Below are positions 32,423 through 37,441 of a stretch of DNA of 37,441 bases, in pieces. The position numbers were made by a program, and so were the translations under genes. Below the pieces are notes generated by a model. It was not told the DNA's origin. It searched no databases and saw only the letters and a list, made by a program, of their open reading frames with translations. Numbering within the stretch: position 1 is the first letter of the stretch; every line of letters begins with the position of its first letter. Source of the DNA: JBAVEL01 sp049587715 (lineage in GTDB: Bacteria; Bacteroidota; Ignavibacteria; UBA10030; UBA6906). The stretch spans positions 1-37,441 of the forward strand of contig JBAVEL010000188.1 of assembly GCA_049587715.1 (NCBI GenBank), written 5' to 3'.

Positions 32423-32458
32423 AAAAAAAAGCATCCCCTCTCTTGCGGGAGGGGATGC
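32423..32458 (-). terminator. Intrinsic terminator of the cold-shock gene (minus strand)
   Basis: GCATCCCCTC (32431-32440) and GAGGGGATGC (32449-32458) form a perfect 10-bp stem. On the minus strand it is followed by eight T (A run 32423-32430). The hairpin can also stop the converging B12-domain transcript, but without a T run on that side. Confidence 0.88.
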
Positions 32459-32480
32459 AGACCACGGGTTGTGGTGTGGG

Positions 32481-32687
32481 CTACGGGTCGACGCGGCTCA
32501 CATTCACCGCCTGGAGTCCCTTGGCGCCCTGCTCCACGTCGAACTGCACGCCGTCGCCTTCCTTCAGGGATTTGTAGCCCTCCCCCACAATCGACTTGAA
32601 GTGGACGAAGAGGTCCTCGCCGGTCTCACGCTTGATGAAACCGTAGCCCTTCGCGTTGTTGAACCACTTCACGGTACCCTTTTCCAT
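32481..32687 (-). CDS. Cold-shock domain protein (CspA family)
   Basis: A 68-aa single OB-fold nucleic-acid-binding protein starting MEKGTVKWFNNAKGYGFI. RNP1 is KGYGFIKRE and RNP2 is DLFVHF, followed by the usual EGDGVQFDVEQGAKGLQA. Family members act as RNA chaperones. The start at 32687 gives the standard N-terminus; AAAGG lies upstream. The gene has its own promoter at 32877-32905, a predicted leader of about 180 nt, and a strong terminator, which is the usual layout of cold-regulated csp genes. It lies downstream of polB on the same strand. Confidence 0.93.
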   Translation of the reverse strand: MEKGTVKWFNNAKGYGFIKRETGEDLFVHFKSIVGEGYKSLKEGDGVQFDVEQGAKGLQAVNVSRVDP

Positions 32688-32876
32688 GGATCTGGAGCCT
32701 TTCAGGATGGTGGAACAATCTGTGGAACGCCTCGCCCGCAAGGTTCTCGAGTGCGCCGCCGCATGGGGAGCGCAACGAGAGCACTCCTGTTTCGAGTCAG
32801 ACGACTCTTGCCCACCACTCTACCGGCCCCACGAAGCCGAGACAAAACAGAGGGGGTGCTGCGTTGAACCGGGGGA
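32688..32876 (-). promoter_or_regulatory. Long 5' untranslated leader of the cold-shock gene
   Basis: About 180 nt lie between the predicted transcription start (near 32870) and the csp start, with no gene in it on either strand that I can support. E. coli cspA has a comparable leader of about 160 nt that acts as a temperature-responsive RNA. A similar role here is inference from position and length. Confidence 0.5.
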
Positions 32877-32905
32877 ATGATAAGAAACTCCCGGGCCAAA
32901 CGCAA
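32877..32905 (-). promoter_or_regulatory. Sigma70-like promoter of the cold-shock gene
   Basis: On the minus strand, TTGCGT (complement of 32900-32905) and TATCAT (complement of 32877-32882) with 17-nt spacing. It sits just after the stop codon of the family B polymerase gene. Confidence 0.6.
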
Positions 32906-32913
32906 GGACATCC

Positions 32914-35238
32914 TCAGGCCTGATCGGGTCCTCGGGTGACCCCGAAGAGGTCCGGCTCCTGGAGGTCTGCATCCCGCTCCGTGCAGGCTCCAGAGACAAG
33001 CGTAACCTCTTCATCCGTATATTGAAAGACCGGTTCCAGTGAGAATATACTTTTGAAGTGAACCGGCTGCAGGAGGGGCCTGAATCTCTCCGATACCTCC
33101 TCCAGCCGCCGGAGGTAGTAGGGAATGCTCTCGTCACGGAGGGAGGGATTCCACTCCTCCACCGCGCGGCACCACCGGAAGGCGACCGGGTCCGGGTCGT
33201 TCCCCGCCATGTAGTAGGACACCCGGGAACCCCTCCGTGGGGTCCGGTCCGAGCCGAGGGCCACCTCGTACGGGGCGCTCCGGGATCGGGTCTTTTCCTT
33301 CACCTCGCGGGCGTACTCCTCGGGGGAATCCCGCAGCGTCTCCGTCCTGGCCAGCAGGCGGATGTCCATGGTCCGGCCCTCAATCTCTCCCCGGTAGCGA
33401 AGATACGTCTGGTGGAGACGCCGCATTTCCCCCTTGAGCAGGCACTCGATGCACTCCCGCAGGTAGTCACGCGCGAACGGCTCCAGGCTCCGCGATACGA
33501 GGGCGGAACCCCGGATCACGACCGCCCCGTCGTATCGCAGAAGAGCGTAGTTCTTCTTCCGGAGGCTGAGCATCCGTGCGTAGCGGCCGGAGAGGGCCAC
33601 CCGGAAACCCGAAGGCAATACCGAGGCCAGAGACGCGGCGAACGCCTGCTGTTCCGCCTCCGTATCGACCTGGGGTGGCGGGATGCAGAAAAGGCCGTCG
33701 GTGTCGACCTGGATCACGGTGCCCCCGAGGCGCTCCGCTTCCCGGATCATCCGCACCAGCATCTCCCTCCCGGTGCGGGTGACGGCTTCCGCCCCTCCGA
33801 AGTCGTTGAAGAGGGCCCGGGCATACCCCAGGTATCCGTAGAAGGAGTTGATGAGCAGCTTGAGGGATGACTGGAAAGCTTCACGGGGCAGCCGTTCCTC
33901 CGCGGAGGCGGCCTCCTCTGCCCGGCGTTTGGCCTGGATCCGCATGCCGGTCAACTCCCCGAGGAGGGCCCCGAACACCCCCAGCGCATCCGAAGAGGGG
34001 GTGATCCCGGAGGACACCATGACCGCGGGGTAGAGGGATTCCACGTCGGCGTGAACGACGGGCTCCGCCGCCCCCCTTCGGAAGATGTCGCTGTACCCCC
34101 CCGTGATTCTCTCCTCGGGTGCGGGATGGGGCATGCTGTGTTTGGCCCGCAGGTATTCCCGGACCAGGAGCGCCTCGATCTTGGCGGCCGAGCCCAGGCG
34201 GCACGTGTGTTCGTAGGTGAACGGCAGCATGCGGGTTGCATGGAAGGAGGGGGGGGAGAGGATGTCCGCCAGGCGCCGGGTCTCCCGGACATCATGGAGC
34301 GCGTAGCGGCGAACGGCTGCGGGGTCCTGATCCCAGACCCGTGCAATCCGGTCGCCCGGTATGACGGCCCTGTCCGGTTCCGACACGCCGAAGAAGCGGG
34401 CCGCGTACTTGAGACCGTAGCTCTCCATGTCCCGCCGGGAGGCGTCGTGGTTCTGGACCAGCAGGAGGGTGTCCACCAGGTGTCTTCCCCGGACTTCGGG
34501 GAATGGCGGACCGGGGGAGGGGGAGGAACCGTCCCGGCCGACGGCAAACGGTATGCCGTGGTGCGCACACCGCTGAAGGATATAGGGAAGGTCAAAGGCG
34601 AGGACATTGTGGCCTTCCAGGACATCAGGATCCCGCTGCCGGATCAGTTCCTGGAGCTCCCGGAGCATCCCGGGCTCCTCCATCAGGGCTCCGTCCAGGA
34701 CGTGCTCCCATCCCCGGTTGTCGGCCAGGGCAATGAGCAGGATTCGGTCTCCGGGCCGGAGGGGATCGCTGAAGGAATGGGGAGGGGTGGTGTAGGTCTC
34801 GATGTCCACCTGCAGGCGGTGGAGCTCCTCGAACTCCATCCCCTTGAAGAGGGTCCGTCCCGACTGCATCAGGTACTGGGAGACGGGGTCCGGCACCAGG
34901 TAGACCGGGTCGGGCGCGGGGGTGCCCTTGTGCCCGGGTTGGGTCTGCGCCCCCGGGCGCCGCCGGATGGTACGCACCGCACTCCACATGTGCGACCAGT
35001 CCTCGAAGGCGCACACATAGCGGTAGTAGAGATCCCCGGCGAGCTTCTTGACCCAGCATTTCCGGCCGAAGCCGGCCAGGAGGGCGGCGTCGCTCAGGAA
35101 GAAGAAGGGGTAGAAGCGGGAATCCTCCGCTTCCACGTGCCCCCCCCTGCGGAGATACACCCGCATGGAGGATTCGTCGGTGGGGTGTATCCCCACGATC
35201 CGTTCATCCGGGTTTTCTCCGTAGAGAAGGGGGTTCAT
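32914..35238 (-). CDS. Family B DNA polymerase with 3'-5' exonuclease
   Basis: 774 aa, about the size of archaeal family B polymerases. The exonuclease site is complete: Exo I Asp145/Glu147 in LQVDIETYT, Exo II Asn211...Phe215-Asp216 in GHNVLAFDLPYI, and Exo III Tyr312...Asp316 in YALHDVRET. The polymerase site is complete: motif A Asp398 in HADVESLYPAVM, motif B Lys460...Asn464-Ser465, Tyr467-Gly468 in SLKLLINSFYGYLGY, and motif C Asp512-Thr-Asp514 in QVDTDGLF. A KKNYALL motif lies at 561-567. It is expected to be a proofreading, probably accessory, polymerase beside DnaE. ATG 35238 overlaps the slipin stop as ATGA, so it belongs to the nfeD-slipin operon. Confidence 0.92.
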   Translation of the reverse strand: MNPLLYGENPDERIVGIHPTDESSMRVYLRRGGHVEAEDSRFYPFFFLSDAALLAGFGRKCWVKKLAGDLYYRYVCAFEDWSHMWSAVRTIRRRPGAQTQPGHKGTPAPDPVYLVPDPVSQYLMQSGRTLFKGMEFEELHRLQVDIETYTTPPHSFSDPLRPGDRILLIALADNRGWEHVLDGALMEEPGMLRELQELIRQRDPDVLEGHNVLAFDLPYILQRCAHHGIPFAVGRDGSSPSPGPPFPEVRGRHLVDTLLLVQNHDASRRDMESYGLKYAARFFGVSEPDRAVIPGDRIARVWDQDPAAVRRYALHDVRETRRLADILSPPSFHATRMLPFTYEHTCRLGSAAKIEALLVREYLRAKHSMPHPAPEERITGGYSDIFRRGAAEPVVHADVESLYPAVMVSSGITPSSDALGVFGALLGELTGMRIQAKRRAEEAASAEERLPREAFQSSLKLLINSFYGYLGYARALFNDFGGAEAVTRTGREMLVRMIREAERLGGTVIQVDTDGLFCIPPPQVDTEAEQQAFAASLASVLPSGFRVALSGRYARMLSLRKKNYALLRYDGAVVIRGSALVSRSLEPFARDYLRECIECLLKGEMRRLHQTYLRYRGEIEGRTMDIRLLARTETLRDSPEEYAREVKEKTRSRSAPYEVALGSDRTPRRGSRVSYYMAGNDPDPVAFRWCRAVEEWNPSLRDESIPYYLRRLEEVSERFRPLLQPVHFKSIFSLEPVFQYTDEEVTLVSGACTERDADLQEPDLFGVTRGPDQA

Positions 35239-36008
35239 CAGCTCCTGTTCTTCCGGGTGGCGTTCTCCAGGAAGGGGGCGATCAGATCAATCGGCACGGG
35301 GAAGATGGTGGTGGAGTTCTTCTCCGAGGCCACCTCCGTGAGCGTCTGCAGATACCGGAGCTGCAGGGCCATCGGGTGGCTCTCGATCACCTTGGCGGCG
35401 TCCGCGAGCCGCTGCGAGGCCTGGAATTCCCCTTCCGCGTGGATGATCTTTGCCCGGCGCTCCCGTTCCGCCTCCGCCTGTCGGGCCATCGCCCTCTGCA
35501 TCTCCACGGGAAGATCGATGTGTTTGACCTCCACGTTGGAAACCTTGATGCCCCAGGGCTCCGTCTGATGATCGATGATCTTCTGCAGCTCCCGGTTGAT
35601 CTTGTCCCGTTCAGCCAGAAGTTCGTCCAGCTCCGATTGGCCCAGGATGCTCCGGAGCGTGGTCTGGGAGAGCTGCGAAGTGGCGAAGAGGAAATTCTCC
35701 ACCTCCACGATTGCCCGGTCGGGCATCACGACACGGAAGTACACGACCGCGTTCACCTTGATGGAGACGTTGTCCTTCGTGATGACGTCCTGGGGGGGCA
35801 CATCCATGACCACCGTCCGCAGGCTCACCTTCACCATCCTGTCCACCAGGGGAATCAGCAGGATGATGCCGGGCCCCCGGACCCCCACCAGCCGTCCGAG
35901 CCGGAACACAACCCCCCTCTCGTATTCGTTCAGGATGCGGACGGCATTCGCCAGCAGGATGATGGCGAACAGAATGATGACGGCAAGCATCACGCCCATG
36001 GCTTCCAT
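35238..36008 (-). CDS. Slipin (stomatin/SPFH family membrane scaffold)
   Basis: 256 aa. A short N-terminal membrane helix (GVMLAVIILFAIILLANAVR) is followed by an SPFH/band 7 domain starting NEYERGVVFRLGRLVGVRGP, with IVEVENFLFATSQLSQTTLR and DHQTEPWGIKVSNVEVKHID. A coiled-coil then follows (QRAMARQAEAERERRAKIIH), and a C-terminal oligomerisation segment. Slipins form ring or cage assemblies in the membrane and in prokaryotes are paired with NfeD proteases, as here. ATG 36008 has AAGGGAG upstream, overlapping the nfeD stop. Confidence 0.93.
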   Translation of the reverse strand: MEAMGVMLAVIILFAIILLANAVRILNEYERGVVFRLGRLVGVRGPGIILLIPLVDRMVKVSLRTVVMDVPPQDVITKDNVSIKVNAVVYFRVVMPDRAIVEVENFLFATSQLSQTTLRSILGQSELDELLAERDKINRELQKIIDHQTEPWGIKVSNVEVKHIDLPVEMQRAMARQAEAERERRAKIIHAEGEFQASQRLADAAKVIESHPMALQLRYLQTLTEVASEKNSTTIFPVPIDLIAPFLENATRKNRS

Positions 36009-36020
36009 GTGTTTTCTCCC

Positions 36021-37316
36021 TTATGAGACGACTCTTCGGACAAACAGCGTCAGATCCTGTATCCGTTCCACCCGGATGCGCGCTCCCGCCCGGATTCTTC
36101 CGTCTAGGCTGACGGCCTTCCAGATCTCCCCGCGCACCCGCACCTGTCCCTCCGGATGGAGGTCCCCCAGGGCCTCTCCCTCCCCTCCCACCATCCCCTC
36201 GGCGCCGGTGGCCGGCCGGCGTCGCTGAGCACGGATGCCCATGCCGATCGCGAAGGCGAAGAAGAGAGCGGTGCAGAGAGCGGCGGGTATGATGACGCTC
36301 CATGAGATCGAGATTACTTCCAAAGGCGACTCCGTGTCAATGAGCATGATGGATCCGAGCACGAGGGAAATCACCCCGCCCACCGACAGGAGCCCGTAGC
36401 TGGTCACCTTGATCTCGGCAATGAACAGGATGATCCCGAAGAGAAGGAGGGCCAGCCCCGCGTAGTTGATCGGAAGGGTGTGCAGCGAGTAGAAGGCCAG
36501 CACCAGGCAGATGAAACCCACCACGCCGGGGAGGATGGACCCCGGGTTGTAGAGCTCGAACAGGAGGCCGTACACACCCAGTAGAAAGAAGATGTAGGCG
36601 ATGCTGGGGTCGCTCAGGACGTCCAGCAACCGGTGTTTCCAGTCCATCTCCTTCACGGTGAGCGCCGCTCCCTTTGTGCGGAGCCGCCGCTCCTTTTCCT
36701 GCACGGTGACGATGCGGCCGTCAGCCTGGTTCAGCAAATCCCGGAGGTCCGTGGCCACGAGGTCGATGACGGTGTCGCGCAGGGCCTCCGTCTCGGTGAA
36801 CGAGATGCTCCGGCGAACCGCGTCCTCCGCCCAGCGGACATTCCGGTTCCTCTTCTCGCTGATGGAGCGGATGAAGGCAGCCGCGTCGTTCGTGGCCTTC
36901 TCGTTCATGATGGAATCCGGCTCCGATCCCTGCATCCCGACGGGATGTGCCGCCCCGATGTTGGTGCCCGGCGCCATGGCGGCGATATGGGCCGCCAGGG
37001 TGATGAAGGCCCCCGCCGAAGCCGACTGGGCTCCCTGCGGGGAGACGTACACAATCACCGGGAGCGGGGCCCTCAGCAGGTCGGAGACAATGGACCGGGT
37101 GGATTTGAGCAGGCCTCCGGGAGTGTTGAGGCGGATGACCAGGCATTCCGCCCCCTGGGCGGCGGCTTCACGGATGCTCTGGCCAATGTAGTCGGCGCTG
37201 GCGGGGTTGATGCTGGCCTCGACGGTGATGACGTGGACGGCGGGTGTGCCGGCCCCCGCCGGGAGCCCTCCCGCAAGAAGGAGGAAGCAAAGGGGCAGCG
37301 TGCGGAGAATCTTCAT
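36021..37316 (-). CDS. NfeD-family membrane protein with ClpP-like serine protease domain
   Basis: 431 aa, the long NfeD form. A signal peptide (MKILRTLPLCFLLLAGGLPA) is followed by a ClpP/crotonase-like serine protease domain at about residues 25-220. It has NTPGGLLKSTRSIV and the likely nucleophile serine in QGAQSASAGAFITLAA; a lysine in NEKATND is a candidate base. Four or five membrane helices come next (YIFFLLGVYGLLFEL through IISWSVII-like segments), then a C-terminal NfeD OB fold (GQVRVRGEIWKAVSLDG). In archaeal relatives the protease cuts the C-terminus of the partner stomatin. The slipin gene follows after 12 nt. No strong ribosome binding site is seen before ATG 37316. Confidence 0.9.
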   Translation of the reverse strand: MKILRTLPLCFLLLAGGLPAGAGTPAVHVITVEASINPASADYIGQSIREAAAQGAECLVIRLNTPGGLLKSTRSIVSDLLRAPLPVIVYVSPQGAQSASAGAFITLAAHIAAMAPGTNIGAAHPVGMQGSEPDSIMNEKATNDAAAFIRSISEKRNRNVRWAEDAVRRSISFTETEALRDTVIDLVATDLRDLLNQADGRIVTVQEKERRLRTKGAALTVKEMDWKHRLLDVLSDPSIAYIFFLLGVYGLLFELYNPGSILPGVVGFICLVLAFYSLHTLPINYAGLALLLFGIILFIAEIKVTSYGLLSVGGVISLVLGSIMLIDTESPLEVISISWSVIIPAALCTALFFAFAIGMGIRAQRRRPATGAEGMVGGEGEALGDLHPEGQVRVRGEIWKAVSLDGRIRAGARIRVERIQDLTLFVRRVVS

Positions 37317-37340
37317 CGGCGATGGCCGTACGATGGAGGC

Positions 37341-37380
37341 GGACCCCGGCGGCGGAGCCCCCGGGGGGTTCCGCCGCCGG
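37341..37380 (-). repeat. GC-rich palindromic repeat, copy B (between tRNA-Ser and nfeD)
   Basis: Arms CCGGCGGCGGA (37346-37356) and TCCGCCGCCGG (37370-37380) form an 11-bp stem extended by C/G runs. Read on the minus strand its core, beginning GGAACCCC and including GGGGCTCCGCCGC and GGGGTCC, nearly matches copy A at 20751-20790. No T-tract. It may also serve as the transcript end of the tRNA gene. Confidence 0.6.
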
Positions 37381-37417
37381 ATGGGTCTCCCCGCTCCGCA
37401 GGGGAGGGGGGAAACGG

Positions 37418-37441
37418 CGGAGAGGGTGGGATTCGAACCCA
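37418..37441 (-). tRNA. 3' end of a tRNA-Ser, cut by the window edge
   Basis: On the minus strand the sequence reads as a T arm (ending TGGG-TTCGAAT-CCCAC), then the acceptor strand CCTCTCC and discriminator G. The T loop, the matching stem and a G discriminator after a GGAGAGG-type acceptor are typical of tRNA-Ser. The next bases are CCG, so CCA is not encoded. The anticodon is outside the window. Confidence 0.7.

Noticed and set aside
37391..37410. CCCCGCTCCGCAGGGG hairpin as a terminator for the edge tRNA
   Set aside because: Only a 4-bp stem with an 8-nt loop and no T run; chance is likely in this base composition.
1..37441. CRISPR arrays, insertion sequences, integrases, toxin-antitoxin pairs, restriction systems
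   Set aside because: I looked for spaced direct repeats, terminal inverted repeats, transposase or integrase motifs and small paired genes, and saw none.

Overview
The window is high-GC, densely coded chromosomal DNA from a Gram-negative, outer-membrane bacterium. The best guess is a candidate lineage around the Fibrobacteres-Chlorobi-Bacteroidetes radiation, such as Eisenbacteria or relatives. The pointers are a secreted peptidase with a C-terminal FlgD/T9SS-type sorting module (motif PNPCNPTTTITF), a DUF3098-like membrane protein, a LolCDE-type lipoprotein exporter, NfeD plus slipin, and sigma70-like promoters. This is inferred from gene content only; no marker phylogeny was possible. No phage, transposon or CRISPR array was found.

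Layout. (1) 162-12675: eleven same-strand genes joined by 4-8 nt overlaps or gaps of at most 15 nt. They are a secreted M14 carboxypeptidase, a CNNM/CorC-type membrane protein, and a glycan assembly block of six GT2 glycosyltransferases, two SAM methyltransferases and one Wzx-like flippase. (2) 12843-20742: nadD, tRNA-Arg(CCT), proS, an aldehyde dehydrogenase, dnaE and trxA. (3) 20877-21899: yceI, then the C-terminal remnant of a ring-cleaving dioxygenase. (4) 21922-30175: a promoter followed by a compact chain of a Rho-N domain protein, aspS, an AtuA/DUF1446 pair, prfB (with the classical +1 programmed frameshift), two LolC/E permeases and LolD. (5) 30194-32413: a short promoter-hairpin-terminator unit, a DUF3098-like gene, tRNA-Lys and tRNA-Leu, a small secreted Ig/FN3-like protein with its own promoter and terminator, maf, and a stand-alone B12-binding domain. 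(6) Minus strand, 37316 down to 32481: nfeD, slipin and a family B DNA polymerase as one operon, then a cold-shock protein with its own promoter and a long 5' leader. A tRNA-Ser 3' end (minus strand) is cut by the right edge.

Most genes are housekeeping: translation, replication, NAD synthesis and lipoprotein export. The less ordinary parts are the short transcription unit at 30194-30309, the NfeD-slipin-PolB operon, the coupled peptidase/CNNM/glycan operon, the AtuA pair inside a translation operon, the dioxygenase remnant and a GC-rich palindrome present twice. I did not find an unmistakably new multi-gene system. The candidates closest to one are the short RNA unit and the membrane-linked PolB operon.
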